From Myxacorys californica WJT36-NPBG1 (GTDB taxonomy: Bacteria; Cyanobacteriota; Cyanobacteriia; Leptolyngbyales; Leptolyngbyaceae): a stretch of 64,000 nt of DNA. The stretch covers positions 1 to 64,000 of the forward strand of contig JAHHHO010000006.1 in assembly GCA_019359315.1 (NCBI GenBank). Reading direction: 5' to 3'. Shown in pieces: positions 18,486 through 27,758 of this stretch. The position numbers and the translations under genes are program-made. Below the pieces are notes generated by a model, which was given only the letters and a program-made list of their open reading frames with translations, had not been told where the DNA came from and searched no databases. Position 1 is the first letter of the stretch. The number at the start of each line of letters is the position of its first letter.

Positions 18486-18797
18486 TCAAGCCAGCCTGCG
18501 TAGCATAATCCGAATCATCGCAATGTAAATGAAGGCTTCCGAAGACTCGGGTAAGCGCTCATAATCAACATTCAGCCGACGGCACCAATGCAGCCAACCG
18601 TAGGTGCGTTCCACGACCCACCGCTTCGGTAACAACACAAACCCTTTCGTACCCTGAGGACGCAGGACGGTTTCTAGCACCAGAGCGAAGGTATCGGTGA
18701 CCCACCGCAAAAAGTCCACCCCAGAGAAGCCGCCATCGACCCAGATGCGCGTCAGGTGGGGCAACCGTTGCCGCTCATCCTGCACCTGGTGGAGCAA
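18486..18797 (-). CDS. IS5-family transposase, C-terminal frame
   Basis: This frame carries the second and third catalytic residues: Asp in RIWVDGGFSG and Glu in RWVVERTYGWLHWCRRL. It overlaps the N-terminal frame by 46 bp, and homology continues through EGAKQLL. A minus-one shift within the overlap would join the two into a transposase of about 265 residues. That arrangement is usual for the two-frame IS427 group of the IS5 family, although no A6G slippery site is seen, so a disabling mutation is possible. Confidence 0.75.
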   Translation of the reverse strand: MLHQVQDERQRLPHLTRIWVDGGFSGVDFLRWVTDTFALVLETVLRPQGTKGFVLLPKRWVVERTYGWLHWCRRLNVDYERLPESSEAFIYIAMIRIMLRRLA

Positions 18798-19276
18798 TTG
18801 CTTTGCTCCTTCCCGTTCGGGGTGCGGACGGCGACCACTTTGAGCGCCATCAGCAGACCGAGCGTATCGACCAGCGTGAAGCGTTTGCGCCCTTTCGTCT
18901 GCTTGCCCGCGTCATAGCCAACGGCTTGTTGCACCATGACGGCGGTTGGCACCGTTTGAGAATCGAGACTGCCCGCACTGGGACTGGGGTCGCGCCCTTC
19001 GATGACTCTCACCCACGGCACCAAGTGGTCATGCACTCGTTTCCATGTCCCATCGTTGCGCCACTTGCGAAAGTAGTAATAGACCGTCGAGGGCGGTGGA
19101 TACGAGGGTGGCAACAGTCGCCAAGCGCAGCCACTCACCAAGACATACAAGATCGCTTGCACCACTTGCATCAAATTCACCCTGCGCGGTCGTCCTGTGG
19201 GAGCGGCAGGCGGCAGCACCGATGCCAGCAATTCATATTGTTCTAGGGTGAGTTCGCTTGTGTAGGCTAGAGTCAT
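18752..19276 (-). CDS. IS5-family transposase, N-terminal frame
   Basis: The 174-residue frame has the N-terminal helical domain YTSELTLEQYELLASVLPP, the WRLLPPSYPPPSTVYYYFRKW insertion-domain motif typical of this family, and the first catalytic Asp in GSLDSQTVPTA. The last 15 residues after MALKVVAV depart from the family and are probably the unshifted frame. It is the upstream part of the split transposase. Confidence 0.78.
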   Translation of the reverse strand: MTLAYTSELTLEQYELLASVLPPAAPTGRPRRVNLMQVVQAILYVLVSGCAWRLLPPSYPPPSTVYYYFRKWRNDGTWKRVHDHLVPWVRVIEGRDPSPSAGSLDSQTVPTAVMVQQAVGYDAGKQTKGRKRFTLVDTLGLLMALKVVAVRTPNGKEQSNCSTRCRMSGNGCPT

Positions 19277-19369
19277 GGCTTCCTGGAGGGCTGGTTCATA
19301 GGTATATTCAGCCTAATCCCAGGAAGCTTTTCTCATTACTAGTGCGCCTTGCTACTTTCCAAACATCCT

Positions 19370-21547
19370 CTAAGACATCTGAGTAATGCGCTGTGAAAGC
19401 TCTGGGTTATACAGCCGCATGTAGTTCCAGTAATTACCCAACACTGACTTCACGTATCCTTTCGTTTCGTCGTACGGAATTTGCTCGACAAATTCGTCAG
19501 AGTCTTGGGTTTTAGACTTACTGACCCACTCTGCAACTGCTCCAGGGCCTGCATTGTAGCTAGCGACTGCCAGCATAGAGTTATTCGCATACTCTTGATG
19601 CGTGTGGTCCAAATACCACGTGCCCAGATTAATGTTGTCTTGAGGATCATCAAGTTTATATTGCTTCAGCTTAATATTGCTGGCAATAAAGGACGCCGTT
19701 TCGGGCATCACCTGCATCAGCCCAGCCGCTCCAACACTCGACTTGATCTTCGGCTCAAACCGGGACTCTTGACGAATCAACGCCGTGACTAACATCGGAT
19801 TGAGTTGACGCTGCTGCGACCACGTTTCGATCTCCTGGACAAAGGGGAAAGGATACAGCGCTTGCCAGTAAGCGGGTTGTTGAGCGAGTTGCTGATACTG
19901 CTCTTTGTCTTCGGGCTTCTCGCGATCGCTGAGACTCGACACCATATAAATGCCATCTAAGTTGTCGCCGACGCCTAAGCGCATGATGCCATCTGTAAAC
20001 TGTTCTGCCACAGTGGGATCGGTGCGATCGCGGTACTCGACTTGCCAATGTGCCCAAGCGTCGCGGTCTTGCCCGATCTGATACAGTTCTTTCATGGCAT
20101 CCGAACCCGCAGGCAGTACAGGACGGGTTGCCGGTTTTTGCACTTGCGGATTGAGCGATCGCACTGTGCTAAAATCTCCCACATTCCAGCCCAACATGCT
20201 GGCGGAGCGCCACGCATAGTACGATTCAGGACGCTCTTTCAAGACGCGCTCAAAGGCCTGTTTCGCCTCTCGCTCTTGACCGAGACGCTGAGACCACTTA
20301 CCGACCCAAAATCCGGCTTGCGGCGCAATTTCACTTTTTGGACTATTCACGAGAATCGGGGCTGCCCATTCTTTGGCAAGCTTAATATCTCCCGCTTTGG
20401 CACGATCTTGAGCATACATCCAGCGCATTTCTGCGGCCGCATCCGAATTGGCATACTGGGTTAACAGGAGTTGACGCATCATGGCCGCCGTTTTAGCGCT
20501 CTTAAGAGTGTCGAGCTTCTTCGATTTCTCAAGTAACGCTTCCGCTGCTCGGCTTGGAAAATTCTGAGCGACCTGGTCGTAGTACGCGATCGCGGTCTGA
20601 GGGCTCTCGGCTAAGCTACCTAAACGCATTAGGGCCAATCCCGCTTCATCGGATTGCGGAAACTGTTGAACGACTTGCTGATAGCGCTGTTCTCCACCGG
20701 GTTTACCCGTGAGATGCAGCCCCCGACCAGAACGATAAACGCTCCTCGCGGTTTGAGGTGCGCGTGAATAGGCGATCGCGGCTTTGTCATAGACCTGGTT
20801 TTCCCAGTAGCCAAACGCGATCGCGTCCCAATCTTCGGGCTTCAGTTGGGGTGCAAAGCGACTGGTGAGCGTATCGAGAACGTCAGTATAGCCCTCACTA
20901 TCGACGCCATATTTTGCGAGCGTGAGCAGAACTGGAAGCTGTTTTTGATTTTTCTTAAAGCGAGTTTTGGCAATTTCGAGCGATCGTGGATGTGATGGAA
21001 ACTTATCCAACGCTTGATCCCAATACTTGGGGTTGTCTTTTCCTAAGAAAAAGAGCACTTCTGCTGCCGCCGGATCTTTCGGATATTGCTTGATCAGTTC
21101 TTGCCAAGCTGCGATCGTTTCTTTTGGCTTGCCTGCCGCCTCGTAAGCTTGGGCACGCTTGAGCAGAATTTGTGGTGCGAGAACGGTGTAGTCTTTCTCT
21201 AAATCTTTTAAGGGTTCTAACGCTTTCTCCCCTTGTCCCTGAACCACAAGATCGCTCGCTAACATGTACCGAGCGCGGTTCCGCTCTAGCGACGGATTTA
21301 GCTTCTCAACTGCCGCTTCTAAAGTTTGTGCCCGTTGTTTCGGAGATTGCATCACTAGCGGGCTGACAAGCTTACTGGGCGCACCAATCGTATTCGGTTT
21401 GGAATGAAATGGTTCTAACGATCCTAAACCCGCAGACGGTTGAGCGTCCTGCTTCAATAATTTTTCGATCGGCAATACTGCGCCTGCAAGGAGCGCCAGC
21501 GCCCCGGCTCCGACTGCCAGTGAAATCCAGACCTTCCGTTCCTTCAT
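19370..21547 (-). CDS. slt: Soluble-type lytic transglycosylase (Slt, TPR-rich)
   Basis: From ATG 21547 the protein has about 725 residues. It has an N-terminal membrane anchor (about 8-25), a long helical superhelix of TPR-like repeats (about 70-540) and a C-terminal SLT domain (about 570-715) with catalytic Glu in LIRQESRFEP, then VGAAGLMQVMPETA and VASYNAGPGAVAEW. It cleaves the MurNAc-GlcNAc bond of peptidoglycan with anhydro-bond formation. GGGAG seven bases upstream supports ATG 21547 over TTG 21550. Its stop TAG uses bases at the IS junction. Confidence 0.9.
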   Translation of the reverse strand: MKERKVWISLAVGAGALALLAGAVLPIEKLLKQDAQPSAGLGSLEPFHSKPNTIGAPSKLVSPLVMQSPKQRAQTLEAAVEKLNPSLERNRARYMLASDLVVQGQGEKALEPLKDLEKDYTVLAPQILLKRAQAYEAAGKPKETIAAWQELIKQYPKDPAAAEVLFFLGKDNPKYWDQALDKFPSHPRSLEIAKTRFKKNQKQLPVLLTLAKYGVDSEGYTDVLDTLTSRFAPQLKPEDWDAIAFGYWENQVYDKAAIAYSRAPQTARSVYRSGRGLHLTGKPGGEQRYQQVVQQFPQSDEAGLALMRLGSLAESPQTAIAYYDQVAQNFPSRAAEALLEKSKKLDTLKSAKTAAMMRQLLLTQYANSDAAAEMRWMYAQDRAKAGDIKLAKEWAAPILVNSPKSEIAPQAGFWVGKWSQRLGQEREAKQAFERVLKERPESYYAWRSASMLGWNVGDFSTVRSLNPQVQKPATRPVLPAGSDAMKELYQIGQDRDAWAHWQVEYRDRTDPTVAEQFTDGIMRLGVGDNLDGIYMVSSLSDREKPEDKEQYQQLAQQPAYWQALYPFPFVQEIETWSQQRQLNPMLVTALIRQESRFEPKIKSSVGAAGLMQVMPETASFIASNIKLKQYKLDDPQDNINLGTWYLDHTHQEYANNSMLAVASYNAGPGAVAEWVSKSKTQDSDEFVEQIPYDETKGYVKSVLGNYWNYMRLYNPELSQRITQMS

Positions 21548-21874
21548 CAACTATCTCCCAGGGGGTTGGGTAAAATCTCACAAGCTGTTAGCAGTTATAA
21601 CAAAAATCGATTCTTCTTAACAGTTAATAAGCTAGGGATATCTCACAAGCTGTACCTTTGCCGAGCTTAGCGCAAGTCTAGCGGTTAACACTACTCTTTT
21701 ACCATCTAATTACATATACGGAACTTCAAATTTAACAGGTACTTGATATACCTTTAATTACTGAAGTCAGTGATCTAGAATTCGTGCGATTTGTCTGACC
21801 AAAGCCCAGCCTCATCGTTTGTTTTTGAGCAATACTAGAAACCAGTGGTTGAACCCAATTGAAGGTAGTACTGG
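21548..21874. other. Divergent promoter region with a 14-bp direct repeat
   Basis: This gap separates divergent slt and pepA. ATCTCACAAGCTGT occurs twice (21575-21588 and 21640-21653), 65 bp apart, and AGGTA/TACCT forms a short inverted repeat further on. The repeats could bind a shared regulator, but no known box is recognised. Confidence 0.35.
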
Positions 21875-23341
21875 ATGAATTTACAAGCAACGGGAACGTC
21901 GATTCTAGAGTGGTCAGGAGAGGGTTTAGCGATCGGCATGTTTGAGGATGCGACTGCTCTCACAGGCGATCTGGAAACGTTAGATGGCAAGCTATCTGGC
22001 GCGATCAAGGATTTGATTGCCGACGCAGATTTTAAGGGCAAGCCTGCTACTAGCGCCTCGACTCGGATTGCAGGTAGCCCCATTCGCAAGCTGATGTTAG
22101 TCGGGCTGGGCAAGTCAGACCAAATGACGCTAGAAGGTCTTAGACGGGCAGGAGCTGCTGCCGCGAAGCTGGCGAAGCGCGAGCGCTGCAAAATGGTGGG
22201 CATCAGTTTGCCGATCTTTAACAATGATGCCGCCGCTAGTGCCCAAGCGATCGCAGAAGGGGCTGAATTAGCCTTGTATGAGGATCGCCGCTTCAAATCA
22301 GAACCCGATGACACGCCGCCCGTCGAGCAAATTGAATTACTGGGGCTAGCTGGGCAAGACGCGGCAATCGAAAAAGCGCACAAGATTTGCTCTGGCGTGT
22401 TTCTAGCCAGAGAATTAGTGGCAGCTCCGGCAAATTATCTGACGCCAGTTACCATGGCAGAAACGGCTAGTGCGATCGCATCGGAATTTGGTTTGCAAGC
22501 AGAAATTCTTGAAAAAGAAGACTGCGAAAAGCTTGGTATGGGAGCCTTTTTAGGCGTGGCTCAAGCGTCTGATTTGCCGCCAAAATTCATTCATTTGATC
22601 TATAGACCAGACGGCGCGGCCCGCAAGAAAGTCGCGATCATTGGCAAAGGCTTAACCTTTGATTCTGGCGGTCTCAATATCAAAGGAGCCGGAAGCGGCA
22701 TCGAAATGATGAAAACCGACATGGGAGGAGCCGGGGCAACGCTGGGAGCCGCCAAAGCGATCGCGCAACTGAAACCCGATGTGGAAGTGCATTTCATCGT
22801 AGCGGCAACCGAGAACATGATTAGCGGTCGAGCCATTCACCCCGGCGATATTTTGACGGCCTCCAACGGTAAAACGATCGAAATTAACAACACTGACGCT
22901 GAAGGACGCTTAACGTTAGCTGATGCGCTGGTGTATGCAGAAAAATTAGAGGTCGATGCGATCGTCGATCTCGCCACGCTCACCGGGGCTTGCGTCGTTG
23001 CACTCGGTGACAGCATTGCTGGGTTGTGGAGTCCGAGTGACGACGTGGCAAATCAACTCGTCAGCGCGTCCGAACAGGCAGGCGAGAAAATCTGGCGAAT
23101 GCCGATGGAGGAAAAATACTTCGAGAGCATGAAGTCTGGCATTGCAGACATGAAAAACACAGGGGCTCGCGCAGGCGGTGCAATCTCTGCGGCGATCTTC
23201 CTCAAACAGTTTGTTAAAGAAACTCCTTGGGCGCACCTGGATGTTGCAGGGCCGGTTTGGGCAGATAAGGAAAACGGCTACAACGGAGCAGGCGCAACCG
23301 GGTATGGCGTTAGAACCCTAGTCAATTGGGTCACAAGCTAA
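21875..23341 (+). CDS. pepA: Leucyl aminopeptidase (M17 family)
   Basis: The 488-residue enzyme has a variable N-terminal domain (1-165) and the catalytic domain with the signature NTDAEGRL (about 338). Upstream lie the metal-site segments [14 protein letters not shown] and MKTDMGGAG, and [13 protein letters not shown] follows. It is a hexameric two-metal (Zn/Mn) exopeptidase that removes N-terminal residues in protein turnover. The start [13 protein letters not shown] lies 30 bp after a weak GGTAG. It is convergent with the LOG-family gene, with an imperfect 7-bp hairpin (23367-23416) between them. Confidence 0.94.
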   Translation: MNLQATGTSILEWSGEGLAIGMFEDATALTGDLETLDGKLSGAIKDLIADADFKGKPATSASTRIAGSPIRKLMLVGLGKSDQMTLEGLRRAGAAAAKLAKRERCKMVGISLPIFNNDAAASAQAIAEGAELALYEDRRFKSEPDDTPPVEQIELLGLAGQDAAIEKAHKICSGVFLARELVAAPANYLTPVTMAETASAIASEFGLQAEILEKEDCEKLGMGAFLGVAQASDLPPKFIHLIYRPDGAARKKVAIIGKGLTFDSGGLNIKGAGSGIEMMKTDMGGAGATLGAAKAIAQLKPDVEVHFIVAATENMISGRAIHPGDILTASNGKTIEINNTDAEGRLTLADALVYAEKLEVDAIVDLATLTGACVVALGDSIAGLWSPSDDVANQLVSASEQAGEKIWRMPMEEKYFESMKSGIADMKNTGARAGGAISAAIFLKQFVKETPWAHLDVAGPVWADKENGYNGAGATGYGVRTLVNWVTS

Positions 23342-23428
23342 TCCTTCAGATCACTCTCTAAACACCGGAACGGACGACGAATCAATTCTATCGCTCACCG
23401 ATTCGCCACCCGTTCCTCCCTGCTTTGC

Positions 23429-24547
23429 TTACTTGCGCTCTGGATGAGCCGAGTCCTCTAGTGAAGGCGTACCCCACTCATTGATCGCTCGAATCATTTG
23501 ATAGAGCCGTCCCAAATCTCTTTGATTGAAATAAAATATCAGACGCGGTAAGTCGGCGGTCTCGTCTCTCGTTTCTTGAGGTAACGCCTGGCTCTTCTCA
23601 ATGCTGCCAGCTACTAAAATGTCACTGAAGCGATCGTTGAGTTTTTGCACCGCTTCATCTGATAGCTCTGACTTTAACCGCATCACCAGTTGATGTCCCA
23701 CATAGCGGCTGGAGTGATAGACCTGGTAGAAACTCGAAATCGCATCGCAAGCGACTTCCAAATTATCGGTCAGGGTATAAAGGCTTGGATCTTCAGGGCT
23801 GATTAACCCCCGCTTTAGAAGTTGCTTATCAATATACTCTGTCCAATCGTGCCAATAGTTCCCGCCTGGCTTGTCTATCAACACCAGAGGCACAGGAGCG
23901 GCTTTCCCGGTCTGGGTCAAGGTCAAGCACTCAAACGCCTCATCCTGCGTCCCAAATCCACCGGGAAACAGTGCCAACGCATCACTCTCTCTTAAAAAGA
24001 AGACTTTTCGCGTAAAGAAGTACTTAAACGGAATCAGCTTCGGATCACCTTCAATAAACGGATTTGCGCCTTGCTCAAACGGGAGTTGAATATTGAGACC
24101 AAAGGAATTCTCGGCTCCTGCTCCTTCGTTACCCGCTTGCATAATGCCACCCCCTGCACCCGTAATCACCATGTATCCCTGATCTGTTACACAGCGAGCA
24201 AACTCTTTCGCCATCTGATACTCAGCCGTACCTGGCTGAATCCGGGCAGAGCCAAAAATGGCAATTTTGCGAACGTGGCGGTAAGGATAAAACGTGGTGA
24301 ATGCCCGTTCCATATCCTGAACAGAGGCATTGAGAATCTTCCAGTCCAATCGCTCAATGTCTTCTCCAGCAACCCGCGCGATCGTACTCAAAGCCTGAGC
24401 AACCATATCGCCATGTTCCAGCTTCGGCAGGTGATCAATTAACTGGTTTACCGTCGCTCGAAGCGCCTCTATGTTCAACGCCGGACGGTTTGTTCTATGG
24501 ATTTCAAAAGGATTTTGGTTTGCAAGGTCCGAAGGATCAACAGTCAT
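23429..24547 (-). CDS. LOG-family (TIGR00730-like) nucleotide phosphoribohydrolase
   Basis: From ATG 24547 the product has about 372 residues. It has the Rossmann-like lysine decarboxylase/LOG core: IFGSARIQPGTAEY, VITGAGGGIMQAGNEGAG (about 130) and the defining PGGFGTQDEAFE (about 197). LOG proteins release ribose 5-phosphate from nucleoside monophosphates, including cytokinin precursors. The extra N-terminal 90 and C-terminal 100 residues place it in the long bacterial subgroup of less certain function. GGAGG before the ATG supports the start. Confidence 0.82.
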   Translation of the reverse strand: MTVDPSDLANQNPFEIHRTNRPALNIEALRATVNQLIDHLPKLEHGDMVAQALSTIARVAGEDIERLDWKILNASVQDMERAFTTFYPYRHVRKIAIFGSARIQPGTAEYQMAKEFARCVTDQGYMVITGAGGGIMQAGNEGAGAENSFGLNIQLPFEQGANPFIEGDPKLIPFKYFFTRKVFFLRESDALALFPGGFGTQDEAFECLTLTQTGKAAPVPLVLIDKPGGNYWHDWTEYIDKQLLKRGLISPEDPSLYTLTDNLEVACDAISSFYQVYHSSRYVGHQLVMRLKSELSDEAVQKLNDRFSDILVAGSIEKSQALPQETRDETADLPRLIFYFNQRDLGRLYQMIRAINEWGTPSLEDSAHPERK

Positions 24548-24616
24548 GAACTCCTCCACGCGGTGGCATTCTATTTTAGTCGAGATTCCGACAGGTCGTA
24601 AAACCTCAGCAATACC

Positions 24617-24644
24617 GAAAAACGCCTCAGCTTGGGCTGAGGCG
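24617..24644 (-). terminator. Terminator of trxA
   Basis: CGCCTCAGC (24623-24631) pairs with GCTGAGGCG (24636-24644) around loop TTGG. On the minus strand the stem is followed by TTTTT, a standard intrinsic terminator about 70 bp after the trxA stop. Confidence 0.8.
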
Positions 24645-24712
24645 CTAAATACTGTTGGAGTATGATGAATGATTTGAACAGATGAAGCTGAACAACAGAT
24701 ACCAAACCCAGT

Positions 24713-25036
24713 CTAGAGATACTTCTCTAATGTGTTTGACAACGTAGTCTTCGGCACTGCGCCGACCACCATATCCACACGCTGTCCACCCTTGAAGATC
24801 ATGAGGGTGGGAATGCTGCGGATGCCATACTTGCTTGCAATGCTGGGATTGTCATCCGTATTGACTTTTACGACCTTGACCTTGCCCTCAAACTGCGCTG
24901 CGATTTCATCTACCACAGGCGCTACCATGCGGCAGGGACCGCACCAGGGTGCCCAGAAATCGACTAAAACGGGAACCTCGCTTTGCAGCACCTCTTGGTC
25001 GAAGGTAGAGTCTGTAACTTGTGCGGCTGCTGACAT
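24713..25036 (-). CDS. trxA: Thioredoxin (m-type)
   Basis: From ATG 25036 this is a 107-residue thioredoxin with active site [10 protein letters not shown] and the cis-proline loop [13 protein letters not shown], ending in NTLEKYL as in cyanobacterial TrxA (m-type). It reduces disulphides in Calvin-cycle enzymes and peroxiredoxins using electrons from ferredoxin- or NADPH-thioredoxin reductase. AAGGA nine bases upstream supports this start; an in-frame ATG nine codons earlier (25063) is less likely by family alignment. Confidence 0.96.
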   Translation of the reverse strand: MSAAAQVTDSTFDQEVLQSEVPVLVDFWAPWCGPCRMVAPVVDEIAAQFEGKVKVVKVNTDDNPSIASKYGIRSIPTLMIFKGGQRVDMVVGAVPKTTLSNTLEKYL

Positions 25037-25384
25037 GCCTGAAAATCCTTGCCTTATGCTCATTTGACAGAAATTCTACCATAGCAAAAACGGCCTGTCG
25101 CGGTTGCAGTGCATATACAAATAGATACAATTTTTGTCTCTCATCCCCCTTTAAAAAGGAACCGCCCGAACCGGAGTTCAGGCGGAGTGTGGTGTGAGGA
25201 GTGAACGGAAACATGCGTCTCCGCTCCCTTTATTGTAGACGACATATTTAGTTTTACCAGTGCTTCACAAAACGACAGCTAAACTCTTAAGAAAGCGATC
25301 AGAATCTAATCAGTGGTTCGCAGTTCTTAAAGTTTTTCGCGCGATGTTTGTAGTTAAAACCCATCGTACCTCAGAAAGAGTGCT

Positions 25385-26548
25385 CTATTTGCCCATTCCC
25401 AATTGTTGTGCCTTTTGGTAGACTTTCCCTTCTGTTAATAACGATGGTGCAATCACAACTTCGACTTGCTGCATTTCCTTAATGTCTTTTGCTCCCAAAG
25501 TTCCCATACTGGTTTGCAGTGCCCCTAGTAGGTTGTGAGTGCCATCGTCTAACTGAGCCGGACCTCGCAAAATTTGCTCTAGGGTTCCAGTCGTGCCGAC
25601 TCGGATTCGAGTTCCTCTTGGCAGAACTGGGCTTGGCGTTGCCATGCCCCAATGGAAGCCGCGTCCTGGTGCTTCTTGCGCTCTAGCAAAGGGCGATCCA
25701 ATCATCACCGCATCTGCGCCGCAGGCGATACATTTACAAATGTCGCCTCCGGTAATTAAACCTCCATCGGCGATCACCGGAATGTAGGCTCCAGTTTCGT
25801 GATAAAAGTCATCACGAGCCGCCGCACAGTCTGCAACTGCCGTCGCCTGGGGAACACCAACCCCCAAAACACCACGAGAAGTACAGGCTGCGCCCGGACC
25901 AATGCCAACCATAATGCCGGCGGCTCCTGCTTTAAGCAGGTTCATCGTTACGTCATAGGTCACGCAGTTGCCGAGAATGACGGGAATTGGCATTTCCTGG
26001 CAGAATTTGGCAAGATCGAGCGGGGTGGTCGCGTCGGGTGAGAGATGGGCAGTCGAAACCACGGTGGCTTGAATAAAGAACAAATCGGCTCCTGCATTTG
26101 CCGCAATTTGTCCATAGTTCATCGCCGCGATCGGAGTTCCACTCACTGCCGCAATGCCGCCCTGTTGCTTAATTTCTTGAATGCGCTTTTCGATTAATTC
26201 CGGCTTGATCGGCTGCGAATACAGTTCTTGCATCAAGGGAACGAATTCGGTTGCCCCTACCGATGCAATGCGATCGAGAATCGGGTTGGGATCGTCGTAG
26301 CGCGTCTGAACGCCTTCTAAATTCAGCACCCCTAGTGCGCCTAGCTTCGAGAGTTGCACTGCCATGCCGACATCCACGACCCCATCCATTGCACTGGCGA
26401 TGATTGGAATTTCTCGTTCGATGCCGCCAAGGCTCCAATGGGTATCTGCTAGTTTTGGATCGAGCGTTCGCCCTCCTGGAACTAGCGCAATTTCATCGAA
26501 TCCGTAAGCCCTGCGAGCAGTTTTGCCCCTGCCAATTTGAATGTCCAC
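25385..26548 (-). CDS. guaB3: GuaB3-family IMP dehydrogenase-like protein
   Basis: This 387-residue TIM-barrel protein lacks the CBS domains of classical GuaB. It has [31 protein letters not shown] with the catalytic-type cysteine, and [15 protein letters not shown]. The GuaB3 group is conserved in cyanobacteria and actinobacteria and catalyses or regulates IMP to XMP oxidation in GTP synthesis. I place the start at GTG 26548 (product begins [19 protein letters not shown], as in homologues) rather than TTG 26563. It diverges from sufU. Confidence 0.9.
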   Translation of the reverse strand: MDIQIGRGKTARRAYGFDEIALVPGGRTLDPKLADTHWSLGGIEREIPIIASAMDGVVDVGMAVQLSKLGALGVLNLEGVQTRYDDPNPILDRIASVGATEFVPLMQELYSQPIKPELIEKRIQEIKQQGGIAAVSGTPIAAMNYGQIAANAGADLFFIQATVVSTAHLSPDATTPLDLAKFCQEMPIPVILGNCVTYDVTMNLLKAGAAGIMVGIGPGAACTSRGVLGVGVPQATAVADCAAARDDFYHETGAYIPVIADGGLITGGDICKCIACGADAVMIGSPFARAQEAPGRGFHWGMATPSPVLPRGTRIRVGTTGTLEQILRGPAQLDDGTHNLLGALQTSMGTLGAKDIKEMQQVEVVIAPSLLTEGKVYQKAQQLGMGK

Positions 26549-26725
26549 GCCATTGTTCCCCAAGAGTATTTGGATAGAGTATCAAATTTCAATTCCGATT
26601 GTGTGGGAAAAATGGGGTGTAGGGGAAACGCGAATAGATTGGAGCGGAAGTCTTGCGGGGTCGATTCGGGGAGACCCTGATAGGATGGAATTAGAAATAG
26701 AGCTTGTGCAAAGAAAGAAAAACTC

Positions 26726-27190
26726 ATGACTACGGGTAATTTACGCGATCTCTATCAGCAAGTTATTCTTGAGCGCTACAAAAAGCCCAAGTTTCGCGGC
26801 GTGACAGAGCCAGTTCATCGCCATCAGCGCGGGCATAATCCGTCCTGTGGCGATACGATCGAGTTGACGGTGCAACTAAATGAAGCGGGCGATCGCATCG
26901 AAAATGTGCGGTTTGAGGGCGAAGGTTGTGCGATCGCGATGGCATCCGCCGATCTAATGGCAGAAGCGATGCGCGGTAAAACAACCGAAGAAGCTCTAGA
27001 AATGGTGCAGCGCTTCCAAACCATGATGCAGGGTCAGGCCGAGTTTCCGACAGAACACCGAAAGCTCAATGTGATGCAAGGCGTCTCTCAATTTCCCGTC
27101 CGGATCAAATGTGCCACCTTAACCTGGCATACTTTGAAAGCCGCTTTAGAATCGTCTACTCAACCGGCTGAATTTGTCAGCAACGAATAA
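26726..27190 (+). CDS. sufU: SufU/IscU-type Fe-S assembly protein
   Basis: The 154-residue protein has the three cysteines of the NifU-N/SufU fold: NPSCGDTIEL (about 37), GEGCAIAMASADLM (about 68) and RIKCATLTWHTLKAAL (about 130). SufU proteins either scaffold clusters or, with Zn bound, accept sulphur from SufS. The roughly 20-residue insertion before RIKC is typical of the SufU type. It is the first gene of a four-gene plus-strand run and diverges from guaB3 with about 175 bp between starts. No other suf gene is nearby. Confidence 0.88.
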   Translation: MTTGNLRDLYQQVILERYKKPKFRGVTEPVHRHQRGHNPSCGDTIELTVQLNEAGDRIENVRFEGEGCAIAMASADLMAEAMRGKTTEEALEMVQRFQTMMQGQAEFPTEHRKLNVMQGVSQFPVRIKCATLTWHTLKAALESSTQPAEFVSNE

Positions 27191-27230
27191 AGCGTTGTGA
27201 ATAAGGCGTTGTTCTTCCCCTTTCCCCACC

Positions 27231-27749
27231 ATGTTTGAAACTGATCAACTCTTTACTAGCGCTCAATGGTCTGGCATTGCCACGATCGCCTTTTTGGTCT
27301 TCACAATTTTGGCGTTTCTGTTTAAGTGGGGCTTTCGCTTCCGATTAGTTGGGGCCACAGGCTTTATGGCAGTTTTGACAGGCGGAATTTTTGCCCTTGC
27401 CCTTGCCCTTTATACCCGTCCTAGCATTCCAAACGCTGTGCGTTACTCGCGGGTGTTCGATACCGGAGCCGCGCAGGTTGTAATTATTGTGCCTCCCACG
27501 GTGACCGAGACTCAGCTCGAAGCGACGATGCACCAAGCCTCTTTAGATCTATTTTCACCTGGACGGTTATCGCAAGGCAGCGATCGCATGACAATTCGCG
27601 TCCGCACGATTACGCATCCCAAACCAGGCGTTTCTCAGCCGTTATATTTGGGTGAAGTTCAGCGGTCGCTCTCCGCTCGAGAGGATGAATCCGCAACGTT
27701 CGATATTTACCGCGATCGCTTGGCTCAGCTTTCTCAATCCAACGCTTAA
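27231..27749 (+). CDS. ycf51: Ycf51-family membrane protein
   Basis: The 172-residue protein has two N-terminal membrane helices (about 13-33 and 40-62) and a soluble C-terminal domain (VVIIVPPTVTETQLEATMHQASLDLFSP, then SQPLYLGEVQRSLS), matching Ycf51/DUF2518, present in cyanobacteria and some plastids. Function is unknown. It lies 40 bp after sufU and 9 bp before the dehydrogenase gene, so it is probably co-transcribed. Confidence 0.82.
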   Translation: MFETDQLFTSAQWSGIATIAFLVFTILAFLFKWGFRFRLVGATGFMAVLTGGIFALALALYTRPSIPNAVRYSRVFDTGAAQVVIIVPPTVTETQLEATMHQASLDLFSPGRLSQGSDRMTIRVRTITHPKPGVSQPLYLGEVQRSLSAREDESATFDIYRDRLAQLSQSNA

Positions 27750-27758
27750 CGTTCTGAC

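Larger units (their letters stand above)
18449..19370 (-). mobile_element. Complete IS5-family insertion sequence (922 bp)
   Basis: The ends are inverted repeats identical over 15 bp, beginning GAGGATGTTTGGAAA. They are flanked by the direct repeat TAA (18446-18448 and 19371-19373), a 3-bp TNA-type target duplication. It carries a DDE transposase in two overlapping frames. Insertion at the very end of the lytic transglycosylase gene leaves that stop codon intact. Confidence 0.85.
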
